DNA of 64,000 nt from an uncultured Lachnospiraceae bacterium. Lineage in GTDB: Bacteria; Bacillota; Clostridia; Lachnospirales; Lachnospiraceae. Positions 1 to 7,969 of this stretch are shown in pieces. The DNA lies in contig CALWOX010000010.1 of assembly GCA_944383265.1 (NCBI GenBank), forward strand, positions 58,151 to 122,150, given 5' to 3'. Under the pieces are notes generated by a model, which saw only the letters and a program-made list of their open reading frames with translations, did no database searches and was not told where the DNA came from. Numbering within the stretch: position 1 is the stretch's first letter; each line of letters opens with the position of its first letter. The position numbers and the translations under genes are program-made.

Positions 1-15
1 AGTATATAGGCTGAT

Positions 16-87
16 GCTCTCATAGTATAATGGATAGAACGATAGCCTCCGGAGCTGTAGATAGCGGTTCGATTCCGCTTGGGAGCG
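16..87 (+). tRNA. tRNA-Arg (CCG)
   Basis: The sequence folds as a cloverleaf. The 7-bp acceptor stem is GCTCTCA (16-22) with TGGGAGC (80-86). The anticodon stem is ATAGC (42-46) with GCTGT (54-58), closing a loop CTCCGGA whose centre is CCG (49-51), and the T-arm carries GGTTCGATTCC. It decodes the arginine codon CGG. The CCA end is not encoded. It is one of only three plus-strand genes in the window. Confidence 0.95.
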
Positions 88-150
88 TTAATTTCATATT
101 TCGGCTTGATTTTTTTATGCTGATACTTTAAAATATGGAATGTTTCACAT

Positions 151-238
151 GGAGACGTATCGAAGTGGTCATAACGGGGCTGACTCGAAATCAGTTTGTC
201 GGGTAACCGACACGAGGGTTCGAATCCCTCCGTCTCCG
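151..238 (+). tRNA. tRNA-Ser (CGA)
   Basis: The 7-bp acceptor stem is GGAGACG (151-157) with CGTCTCC (231-237). The anticodon loop CTCGAAA (184-190) has CGA at 186-188. A long variable arm (TTGTCGGGTAACCGACACG) is typical of class II serine tRNAs, and the T-loop is GGTTCGAATCC. It decodes UCG. It lies 63 bp after the tRNA-Arg and probably shares its transcript. CCA is not encoded. Confidence 0.95.
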
Positions 239-244
239 TAAAAG

Positions 245-298
245 AAAAGCACGGTAAATAAGAATTTTCGCGTGAAGATCTTATTTTACCGTGCTTTT
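245..298. terminator. bidirectional rho-independent terminator
   Basis: A long near-perfect hairpin has arms AAAAGCACGGTAAATAAGA (245-263) and TCTTATTTTACCGTGCTTTT (279-298). T-rich or A-rich flanks lie on both sides. It sits between the plus-strand tRNAs and the minus-strand ptsI stop, so it can end both transcripts. Confidence 0.85.
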
Positions 299-318
299 CT
301 GTTTTGTACAAAAATTTA

Positions 319-1938
319 TTATTCCATAGCCCTTATCTTTTCCCTTATAGGAAGCACAAAGGTCGGTGATACCGAAAGTTCATCCACTCCCATATTTACA
401 AATCTCTCTGTGAGAGTGGTATCAGCTCCGAGTTCTCCGCATATTCCTGCCCAGATACCCTCCTTGTGAGCATTTTTGACCACCAACTCTATCATCCTTA
501 ACACAGCCTCATGGTGAGGATTGTAGAATCTGTCCAGCTTTGAGTTCTGCCTGTCTATGGCGAGAGTATACTGTGTCAGATCGTTTGTTCCTATGCTGAA
601 GAAGTCTACTTCCTTTGCAAGAAGGTCACTTATCATGACAGCTGCGGGAGTCTCTATCATTATTCCCTGCTCTATATCGGGATTGAAGGGTATATTCTGA
701 GCTGTAAGCTCCGCCTTCACCTCTTCGACTATAGACTTTATCTCCCTTATCTCCTCCACAGAGGTTATCATGGGATACATTATGGCCGCCGTGCCGTAAA
801 GCCCCGCTCTGAAAAGAGCTCTGAGCTGCGTCTTAAATACCTCGGGCCTTTCAAGGCATATCCTTATGGCCCTGAATCCCATAGCGGGATTTTCCTCATG
901 GTCAAGCTTGAAATAATCTATCTGCTTGTCGGCTCCTATATCAAGAGTCCTTATTATTACCTTTTTGCCAGCCATGTTTTGAAGGACAGTCTTATAGACC
1001 TTAAACTGCTCTTCCTCGCTCGGGTAATCTTCCTTTGAGAGATACAGAAATTCGCTCCTGAAAAGTCCTATTCCCTCAGCATCATTTTGAAGTACGTAGG
1101 CTACATCCGAAACTCCGCCTATATTTGCATAAAGATTCAGCTTACGACCGCTTTTTGTCTCAGTAGGCTTTCCTTTGAGCGCCTTAAGCATCTCTCTCTG
1201 TCTTAAGAGCTCCTCCTGCTTTTTCCTGTACGTTTCAAGCAGTTCCTCCGAAGGGTCAATATATATAACTCCTTCACTTCCGTCAACGATCCCTGTCTTT
1301 CCGTCAACAGCATCGTCATCAAAGTCCACACCTATAAGTGCGGGGATATTCATTGTCCTTGCAAGTATGGCCGTGTGGGAATTAGAGGATCCGTGTCTTG
1401 TGACAAAGGCAAGGACCTTGCTCTTATCCATCCTTACGGTCTCACTGGGGCTTAAGTCATCCGCAGCTATTATTGAAGGCTCATTGTCCGATACTCCCGA
1501 ACGCTTCACTCCGCAAAGGATCTTTAAAAGCCTGTTTGATATGTCCTTTATATCTGCGGCTCTCGCCTTCATGTAATCATCGTCCATTGACGCGAACATT
1601 TCTGCAAAGTTGTCCGCTGTAGTCGCGACAGCGTACTCAGCGTTTACCTTCTCAGTCTCTATTATATTCTTTATAGAATCTGAAAAGTCCTCGTCCTCAA
1701 GCATCATCTGATGTACGGAGAATACTTCGGCTCCCGACTCTCCGACCTGCTCCATGGCTATGTCGTAGAGAGCGCCGAGCTCATTTATGGCTTCAGCCTT
1801 CGCATCTGTTACTCGCTTCCATTCCTTTTCGGTATCATCGACATGCTCTCTCTTTACCGCTATATCCGGATCCTTGAATACGGATATCCTTCCTATGGCT
1901 ATGCCTGAAAATACCGTCTTACCCTGTAATTTGATCAT
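319..1938 (-). CDS. ptsI: PTS enzyme I (PEP-protein phosphotransferase)
   Basis: A cytosolic enzyme that takes phosphate from phosphoenolpyruvate and passes it to HPr, feeding all PTS sugar transporters. The length of 539 aa fits the family (about 570). The phosphohistidine motif NSHTAILAR is present, in a clostridial form with SSN in place of the usual GGR/T before the active-site His. The C-terminal PEP-binding barrel shows IRTLDIGADK, FSIGTNDLTQY and the GICGE active-site cysteine motif. It starts 2 bp after the ptsH stop with GGAG upstream, so the two genes are translated from one message. Identification is secure. Confidence 0.97.
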   Translation of the reverse strand: MIKLQGKTVFSGIAIGRISVFKDPDIAVKREHVDDTEKEWKRVTDAKAEAINELGALYDIAMEQVGESGAEVFSVHQMMLEDEDFSDSIKNIIETEKVNAEYAVATTADNFAEMFASMDDDYMKARAADIKDISNRLLKILCGVKRSGVSDNEPSIIAADDLSPSETVRMDKSKVLAFVTRHGSSNSHTAILARTMNIPALIGVDFDDDAVDGKTGIVDGSEGVIYIDPSEELLETYRKKQEELLRQREMLKALKGKPTETKSGRKLNLYANIGGVSDVAYVLQNDAEGIGLFRSEFLYLSKEDYPSEEEQFKVYKTVLQNMAGKKVIIRTLDIGADKQIDYFKLDHEENPAMGFRAIRICLERPEVFKTQLRALFRAGLYGTAAIMYPMITSVEEIREIKSIVEEVKAELTAQNIPFNPDIEQGIMIETPAAVMISDLLAKEVDFFSIGTNDLTQYTLAIDRQNSKLDRFYNPHHEAVLRMIELVVKNAHKEGIWAGICGELGADTTLTERFVNMGVDELSVSPTFVLPIREKIRAME

Positions 1939-1940
1939 TA

Positions 1941-2198
1941 CTACAGATTCTCCTTTAAGAATGCCTCCAATGTCTTTGCGTCCTCGGCCTCATTTTCGCC
2001 CTCGACTGTTACGGTTATCTCATCTCCCTGCTTTGCACAGAGTCCCATGATGGAAAAGATCTTTTTTGCGTCTCCGCTCTTATCGCCCTTTGAAATGGTG
2101 ACCTTGCTTGAAAGCTGCTGGGCTGTCTTTACGAGAAGTCCTGCGGGCCTTGCGTGTATTCCTACCTCATCTGTTATTACATAATTGAATTTAACCAT
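1941..2198 (-). CDS. ptsH: phosphocarrier protein HPr
   Basis: Small cytosolic phosphocarrier (85 aa, the usual size) between enzyme I and the sugar-specific IIA domains. The active-site His lies in GIHARPAG near residue 15. The regulatory serine lies in KKIFSIMGL near residue 46, the site that HPr kinase phosphorylates in Firmicutes to control catabolite repression. The start ATG has a strong CGGAGG about 9 nt upstream. It is the first gene of ptsHI. Confidence 0.97.
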   Translation of the reverse strand: MVKFNYVITDEVGIHARPAGLLVKTAQQLSSKVTISKGDKSGDAKKIFSIMGLCAKQGDEITVTVEGENEAEDAKTLEAFLKENL

Positions 2199-2328
2199 AA
2201 TAGAACACCTCCGAAATATTGTTGGTTTTCGAGAAATTACGATATTAAATTAACATATCAGGAATAAATAGTCCATAATAAATATGTTCCGCAAATGTAC
2301 CTTATTATAAGCTCCTATATGTGCAAAA

Positions 2329-3609
2329 TTACTGTCCGAAATATAAGTTTATCCCCTTTAACAGACCCGCGGTAAGCTTTTCAAGCTGAGAATCGGAATG
2401 ATCCGAGGCCTGATTTCCAAGCTCTATATCCACAGACGCGACAGTAGAAAACGATGTCTGGGTAAGGTCCGTGGGAAGGGGATTTGAACCCCATATCTTA
2501 AGTCCCTCAGAAGAAAGTCCCTCTATAAGGCTGTCACCCAAAGCATGATGCTTCTGCCAATTTGACTTTACAGGCTCCATAGCCTTAAGTCCGTCAGGTG
2601 TTGACATATAAAAGCAACCCTTGTCATAGGAAAGCCCGTCTCCGTCCCAATGCAGAGCGATATGACAGTCCGCCATATTGTTGGCGATCACAGTCCTTGC
2701 CACATTGTCAAGCTGTACGTCCTCGCCGTCTCTCAGCATCAGCACATCATATCCCTCGGACAGGAGCTTCTCTTTTAACAATTTTGCCGCTTTTAAGGTC
2801 ACACTCGCCTCTGATGTCCCGTCGGAAAATGTCATTCCTCCTGAGACCGCCACCGCCTGAGTGCTTCCTGCAGCTGTGGTTCCTCCTGTGACCTTAGGAG
2901 TCTTGTCGGGATGACACCAGGTCTTTACAGAGCTCCCTCCTTTGGTTCCGTGTCCCGCATTTACTGCGACAGTTATCCCCTTCCTGTCTGACTCCGCCTT
3001 GTAAAGGACCGCATTTCCTGTATTTATAACCGAGAAATCCGCGTACTTCCATGAGGGGTCAAGTCCTATCTGAGCTCCGTTTTCATATAATGTCTCTTCG
3101 GCCGGCTTATTTACAGAAAGGTAGTCAGAGGATATATAGTAGGTCTCTCCGTCTCTCTCCACCCTTGAAAAATCATCACTGTAGCCTGTCCTGAAAAATT
3201 CCTCTCCCTTATCCGCGGTAAAAGCCACATTCCCGCTTTCTCCGCTTATTATTGCAGGGGAAGTCCTGACATTAACGCTGTCGTTTTGTATATATACCGT
3301 CTCAGCTCTCTCCTCAAATTTAACTTCATTTTTCTGCATGGCAAAGAAATCTTCCGCACTGTCGCTTAAGATCTCTCCCGAAGAAGTATCAGGGCATACA
3401 TTCGCCAAAGAAAAAACTTCTTCGTTTTGTGCCGAGGTCTCATATTCCGTAGCCTGAGACTCCGAATTCAGTGCCCCCCTCTCGTCTGTTACTGTCTCGC
3501 CTATTACTGTATAGCTTCCGCAGCCTGAAAGAAAAACCGCGGCCGCAAGAGCTGCAGCCTCTGTCGAAAGCACTCTCAGGCTCTTTAAGTTTTCCATTCT
3601 CAAGAACAT
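2329..3609 (-). CDS. lipoprotein N-acetylmuramoyl-L-alanine amidase (Amidase_3) with SH3-like domain
   Basis: Predicted exported lipoprotein of 426 aa. The N terminus has a hydrophobic stretch ending in the lipobox LSGC. A bacterial SH3-like segment follows (VYIQNDSVNVRTSP, about residues 100-165). The C-terminal zinc amidase domain shows VNAGHGTKGG (first His ligand), the helix SVTLKAAKLLKEKL, HIALHWDGDG (second His) and DIELGNQASDHSD (late Glu). It would cut the amide bond between MurNAc and the stem peptide. The start overlaps the mnmA stop by 10 nt and has GGAGGAGG at good spacing, so it is translationally coupled to mnmA. A later ATG (3597) is possible but less well placed. Confidence 0.88.
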   Translation of the reverse strand: MFLRMENLKSLRVLSTEAAALAAAVFLSGCGSYTVIGETVTDERGALNSESQATEYETSAQNEEVFSLANVCPDTSSGEILSDSAEDFFAMQKNEVKFEERAETVYIQNDSVNVRTSPAIISGESGNVAFTADKGEEFFRTGYSDDFSRVERDGETYYISSDYLSVNKPAEETLYENGAQIGLDPSWKYADFSVINTGNAVLYKAESDRKGITVAVNAGHGTKGGSSVKTWCHPDKTPKVTGGTTAAGSTQAVAVSGGMTFSDGTSEASVTLKAAKLLKEKLLSEGYDVLMLRDGEDVQLDNVARTVIANNMADCHIALHWDGDGLSYDKGCFYMSTPDGLKAMEPVKSNWQKHHALGDSLIEGLSSEGLKIWGSNPLPTDLTQTSFSTVASVDIELGNQASDHSDSQLEKLTAGLLKGINLYFGQ

Positions 3610-4670
3610 ATGATCCCTCCTCCCAGTATCCTTCCTTCGCTGTCGTAAAGCACTGCCGCCTGTCCCGGGGTGACGGCCCTTACAGGTGACTTAAAGCTTA
3701 TATCATATATCGCCTTATCTCCTCCTGGCATATCCCCTCTCTTTTTAACCAGTCCTTCACAGCCCTTGTCAGAGTACCTTATCTTAACATTTGCGGCGAG
3801 TCCTTCTTTAAGCATAGACTCATCCGCAAGCTGACCGTTAAAATCAGTGAAGCTCAGCCTGTCCGTCCATACACTGTCCGCATCCGCAAGGACGACCTCG
3901 TTTGTAAGAGGCCTTATCTCCTTTACAAAGGTCCTCTTTCCGAGAGCAATTCCCAGGCCCTTTCTCTGCCCTATCGTATAATTTACTATTCCGCTGTGTT
4001 TTCCTAAAATGTTTCCCTTTTCGTCCACATAGTTTCCCGGAATATCTGTCTTTATTTTCAGCTGTTCCGATATAAATCCCGCATAGTCCTTATCCGGGAT
4101 AAAGCATATCTCCTGAGAATCAGGCTTGTCAGCTGTAAAAAGGCCTATTTTTTCAGCCGTACTCCTTATCTCATCCTTGCTGAAGCCTCCCACAGGAAAA
4201 ATTGTAGCCGCAAGCTGCTCCTGCTTAAGATTATAGAGGGCATAGCTCTGATCCTTAGCTGCGGTGACGGCCTTTCTCACGGCATATCTGCCTGTAGCCG
4301 CGTCCTTTTCTATCCTTGCGTAATGTCCTGTCGCAACCATCTCGGCTCCATGCTCTGCGGCACAGGCCATCAAAGCCTCCCATTTTACCTTGCGGTTACA
4401 TATGATACAGGGATTCGGCGTCCTCCCGTGGGTGTACTCGTAAGCGAAATATTCGATGACATCCTTCTTGAAACGCTCCCTGTAATCCACAACATAAAAA
4501 GGTATGCCAAGGCTCTCGGCGACAGCCTCGGCATCCTCTCTCTCCTTATCGGCTCTCTCCGTGTCAAAGGTCCTCATAGTACATCCTATGAGCTCATAGC
4601 CCTTCTCAAGCAGAAGATGCGCCGCAACAGAGGAATCCACTCCTCCCGACAAACCTATACATACCTTCAT
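3600..4670 (-). CDS. mnmA: tRNA-specific 2-thiouridylase MnmA
   Basis: Cytosolic enzyme that thiolates U34 of tRNA-Lys, -Glu and -Gln at the wobble position, using ATP and a persulfide donor. The PP-loop motif LSGGVDSS is at the N terminus. The two catalytic cysteines lie in NPCIICNRKVKW and SQEICFIPD. The length is 356 aa with the ATG at 4670, which has GAAGGGA about 9 nt upstream. The longer frame begins with a TTG lying within that same ribosome binding site and was rejected. It sits between uppP and a coupled lipoprotein amidase; there is no functional link to the amidase beyond co-transcription. Confidence 0.96.
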   Translation of the reverse strand: MKVCIGLSGGVDSSVAAHLLLEKGYELIGCTMRTFDTERADKEREDAEAVAESLGIPFYVVDYRERFKKDVIEYFAYEYTHGRTPNPCIICNRKVKWEALMACAAEHGAEMVATGHYARIEKDAATGRYAVRKAVTAAKDQSYALYNLKQEQLAATIFPVGGFSKDEIRSTAEKIGLFTADKPDSQEICFIPDKDYAGFISEQLKIKTDIPGNYVDEKGNILGKHSGIVNYTIGQRKGLGIALGKRTFVKEIRPLTNEVVLADADSVWTDRLSFTDFNGQLADESMLKEGLAANVKIRYSDKGCEGLVKKRGDMPGGDKAIYDISFKSPVRAVTPGQAAVLYDSEGRILGGGIICS

Positions 4671-4766
4671 TAAATTATTTCCCTTCAAAAATTAAAATAC
4701 GGTTAATATGCTCCGCTCCGTTTGTGATTACCGTCCGCGCTTACCTTTTTTGCCTGCATTTTGTGC

Positions 4767-5636
4767 CTATATAAGTGCGCTTATCCCGAAGTATATGAGC
4801 ACGATAACTCCCAAAACTATCCTGTAGTATCCGAAAACAGCAAAGTCATGCTTTCTGACATAATCCATAAGGAATCTGACAGCGTAAAGCGCCACTATAA
4901 AGGATATTAGCATTCCCAGAAGAAGTATCAGCCACTGCTGGCCTGTGAACGCAAGCCCGTGCTTTATTATCTTAAGGAGACTTGCCCCGAACATTACGGG
5001 AATCCCCAAAAAGAATGAAAATTCCGCCGCAACAGGTCTTGCACAGCCTAAAAGCATGGCTCCTATTATCGTTGAGCCTGACCTTGAGGTTCCGGGAATC
5101 AGGGAAAGGCACTGAAACACACCTATCAAAAGCGCCGTTTTTATATCTATCCTTGATATCCTGTCTACGGGAAAGACTGCTCCCTCATTCCTTCTCTCTA
5201 TCCAAATGAAGATAACGCCGTAGATTATAAGTGTCAGAGCCACCACAAAGGCATTGTACAAATGAGCGTCAAGAAAATCATCAAGTGGTATACCCACTAC
5301 CGCGGCAGGTATACAGGCAATGATTATCTTTATCCAGAGAGCAAGGGTGCTTATACGCACTCCTACAGGGCCTATGGCATCCTCGTCTCCCTTTCCTATG
5401 GCTTTTCCACCTGCCCAAAAGAAGGGCCACAGCTTGTTCCAAAATATTACCACCACAGCGAGTATCGCTCCAAGCTGTATCACTACCCTGAACACCTCAA
5501 TAAACTGCTCCGGCTGGTTTAAGGGTATCAGCTCCTCCACAAGTATCAGATGACCGGTGCTGCTTATGGGAAGCCACTCGGTATAGCCCTCCACCAAGCC
5601 GTAGACAATTACTTTTAAAATTTCGATTATACTCAT
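4767..5636 (-). CDS. uppP: undecaprenyl-diphosphatase
   Basis: Integral membrane phosphatase of the BacA/UppP family (289 aa). It recycles undecaprenyl diphosphate to the monophosphate lipid carrier for peptidoglycan and teichoic acid synthesis. Visible motifs are EGYTEWLPISSTGHLIL near the N terminus (acid-rich loop and SSTGH) and PGTSRSGSTI in the middle, both catalytic in this family. Seven or eight hydrophobic segments are visible. Loss or overexpression in relatives alters bacitracin sensitivity. It has the RBS CGGAGA and lies 49 bp downstream of ung. Confidence 0.96.
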   Translation of the reverse strand: MSIIEILKVIVYGLVEGYTEWLPISSTGHLILVEELIPLNQPEQFIEVFRVVIQLGAILAVVVIFWNKLWPFFWAGGKAIGKGDEDAIGPVGVRISTLALWIKIIIACIPAAVVGIPLDDFLDAHLYNAFVVALTLIIYGVIFIWIERRNEGAVFPVDRISRIDIKTALLIGVFQCLSLIPGTSRSGSTIIGAMLLGCARPVAAEFSFFLGIPVMFGASLLKIIKHGLAFTGQQWLILLLGMLISFIVALYAVRFLMDYVRKHDFAVFGYYRIVLGVIVLIYFGISALI

Positions 5637-5685
5637 AAGTTTTCTCCGTTTATCTTTATTTTTAAATTATAAACGATTATTATTG

Positions 5686-6366
5686 TTATTTATTGTGTAT
5701 ATTTTCTATCTGCCAATCTATGGGCTCCACACCGTTCTTTTTCAGGAACTCATTGCACTTGCTGAAATGTCCGCATCCGAAAAATCCCGAGTTTGCCGAA
5801 AAGGGACTGGGATGCGCCGCCGTAAGCACAAGATGATGAGGATTGTCAAGCATCGAGGCCTTCTCCTTTGCCGCCCTTCCCCAAAGAAGGAATACTATGG
5901 GCCTGTCCTCTTTATTCACGGCCCTTATAGCCGCATCTGTAAACTCCTCCCAACCTATGCCTCTGTGGCTCATAGGCTTATGAGCTCTTACAGTGAGCAC
6001 AGTGTTCAGCATCAATACTCCCTGCTTAGCCCACTTAATGAGGCAGCCGTTATCAGGTATATAAGTGCCGACGTCATTTTTCAGCTCCGTATATATATTT
6101 TGGAGAGAGGGAGGTACGGCCACCCCGGGCTTTACCGAAAAGCAAAGTCCGTGGGCCTGTCCGAAATTATGGTAGGGATCCTGCCCGAGGATCACGACCT
6201 TTATACTGTGAAGCGGAGTAAGCTCAAAGGCATTAAAAAGATCCCCGCTCTCGGGATAGACCCTCTGAGTCTCATACTCCTTCTTTACTGTATTATAAAG
6301 CTTTTTGTAATACGGCTTCGAAAACTCCTCGGAAAGAGGAGTGAGCCAGTCGTTATCTATAGCCAT
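5686..6366 (-). CDS. ung: uracil-DNA glycosylase, family 1
   Basis: Cytosolic base-excision repair enzyme that removes uracil from DNA (226 aa, usual length). It has the water-activating loop GQDPYHNFGQAHGLCFSV with the catalytic Asp. It also has LLWGRAAKEK and the DNA-intercalating loop AAHPSPFSANSGFFGCGHFS with the catalytic His. The start has AAGGAGAT 5 nt upstream. It is part of a same-strand run with the MATE gene upstream and uppP downstream, and no promoter is evident between them. Confidence 0.97.
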   Translation of the reverse strand: MAIDNDWLTPLSEEFSKPYYKKLYNTVKKEYETQRVYPESGDLFNAFELTPLHSIKVVILGQDPYHNFGQAHGLCFSVKPGVAVPPSLQNIYTELKNDVGTYIPDNGCLIKWAKQGVLMLNTVLTVRAHKPMSHRGIGWEEFTDAAIRAVNKEDRPIVFLLWGRAAKEKASMLDNPHHLVLTAAHPSPFSANSGFFGCGHFSKCNEFLKKNGVEPIDWQIENIHNK

Positions 6367-6419
6367 TTTATCTCCTTTATTTTATCATAGACCGGTGCTT
6401 TAAGGTTATTAATTTAACC

Positions 6420-7802
6420 TTACGATACGGCATATCTTTTTTCTGTATTCTTAAAGATTATGAGGAAGGCTGCGGTAAAGACGATACCTTTTATTATACT
6501 TGATACCGTAAATGCCCACCATATACCGCTGAGCATAAGCGCCGTTGAGCTCAAGAGCATGGCTATGGGTATCCGGGCTCCGGTAAGGCTCATGCTTATT
6601 ATGGAGCAAACTCCCGTCCTTCCAAGGCCTGATAGGGCTCCGACAGTCATAAGCTCAAGGCACATAAACATCTCACCGTAGGATATTATCCTCAGATAAT
6701 TCGCTCCCTCAGGTATTATTTCAGGCTCATGTATAAAGAGTGAGAATAAGGGCTCGGCTCCGAAAAACAGAACAGCTGTCGAAAGGCTTCCCCAGATAAA
6801 CATGATAATAAGGGAGGATCTGTAGCAGGATCTTATGCGCTTCAGGTTGCCCGCTCCGAAGTTTTGTGCCACAAAGGCGTTTACAGCGGCTCCGAAACCC
6901 TCTCCCGTCATCCATGCAAGAGATTCTATCTGTGAGCCTACTCTCTGAACGGCAACAGCCGTGTCTCCCCAGCCTGCAGCCATTCTGGTAAGGACCATTG
7001 ATATACTGCTGTACACCATGGTCTGTACAGATGAGGGAAAGCCTATGCTTATTATCCTCTCCATGTATTTCCGAGGTGTGCGCTTAAATATATTGATACT
7101 TTCAAAAACAGGACTGCCGCTTTTCTTTCTCATAAGGATAAGGACTGCCGTCACCACAGCCTGAGCGCTGACAGTGGCAGCCGCCGCTCCCGCCACGCCC
7201 ATTTCAGGGAAGGGCCCCACTCCGAAAATCAGAACAGGGTCAAATATCATATTTCCGAAAAGTCCTATACAGTTTGCGAAAAACGGCGTCTTCGAGTCCC
7301 CCACAGAGGTATATATTCCTGTAAGGGTCTGATTCAGGAAGGGAAAAACAATGAGTCCGCAGGTGATCCGCATATAAATGACGGCCTCTCTTGCAGTAGC
7401 CTCGCTGCTGAGATTGAAAAAGCCTATCATAGGCTCTGCAGCCAAAAGGCATATAAGAGCAAAGGCCGCAGCCAGAAAAAGCGTAAGCCTTATGCAGCCC
7501 GAAAGAAAAAGCCTTGCCTCGTCTTCTTTTCCCGCTCCCACTGCCTGAGCCACAGTAACCTGTCCGCCCATCTTCGCTATATTTACAAGCCCCTGGGAAA
7601 ACCAGGTAAACATTCCCGCAGCTCCCACAGCCGCCACAGGACCGCTTCCCAGAAAGCCGATCCATGCCATATCCGTGAGGTTGTAGGCCATCTGCACGAA
7701 GGCTGTAGCCATTATCGGAACGGCAAGCCTTGAAAGAGCGGGCAGGATAGGCCCCTCCAAAAGATTTATCACTCTCTTCTTTTCCCTTGTCAGCTCAGAC
7801 AT
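6420..7802 (-). CDS. MATE family multidrug/sodium antiporter
   Basis: A 460-aa polytopic membrane protein with about 12 hydrophobic segments in two homologous halves. Family features include LAVPIMATAFVQMAYNLTDMA in the first helix and conserved Pro/Gly-rich helices. The family exports cationic drugs or metabolites in exchange for Na+ or H+; the substrate cannot be predicted here. The start has AGAGGTG 7 nt upstream. It is the first gene of the run MATE-ung-uppP-mnmA-amidase. A second, distinct MATE gene lies at 55120-56454. Confidence 0.92.
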   Translation of the reverse strand: MSELTREKKRVINLLEGPILPALSRLAVPIMATAFVQMAYNLTDMAWIGFLGSGPVAAVGAAGMFTWFSQGLVNIAKMGGQVTVAQAVGAGKEDEARLFLSGCIRLTLFLAAAFALICLLAAEPMIGFFNLSSEATAREAVIYMRITCGLIVFPFLNQTLTGIYTSVGDSKTPFFANCIGLFGNMIFDPVLIFGVGPFPEMGVAGAAAATVSAQAVVTAVLILMRKKSGSPVFESINIFKRTPRKYMERIISIGFPSSVQTMVYSSISMVLTRMAAGWGDTAVAVQRVGSQIESLAWMTGEGFGAAVNAFVAQNFGAGNLKRIRSCYRSSLIIMFIWGSLSTAVLFFGAEPLFSLFIHEPEIIPEGANYLRIISYGEMFMCLELMTVGALSGLGRTGVCSIISMSLTGARIPIAMLLSSTALMLSGIWWAFTVSSIIKGIVFTAAFLIIFKNTEKRYAVS

Positions 7803-7889
7803 ACATTCACCTCTTTAAAGTCCCGGTCAAAATTCCGAGATCATTCAATAATCGACCGGATCGCCGAAATAATTAATAATCTCTCACTT

Positions 7890-7921
7890 AAAAAGCAACC
7901 CACAAAAGTGAGCTGCTTTTT
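7890..7921 (-). terminator. terminator of the molybdenum hydroxylase operon
   Basis: Hairpin with outer arms AAAAGCA and TGCTTTT, inner CAC/GTG and loop AAAA. On the minus strand it ends in a T-run. It lies about 50 bp after the stop of the large subunit and upstream of the MATE gene. Confidence 0.7.
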
Positions 7922-7969
7922 ATACTATCATTTCTCAATATTTATTTCAACATGACTGTTGCTTCAGTT

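Noticed and set aside
5683..6390. Open frame of 235 codons on the plus strand
   Set aside because: It is antisense to ung, which has all its catalytic motifs. No ribosome site is seen.
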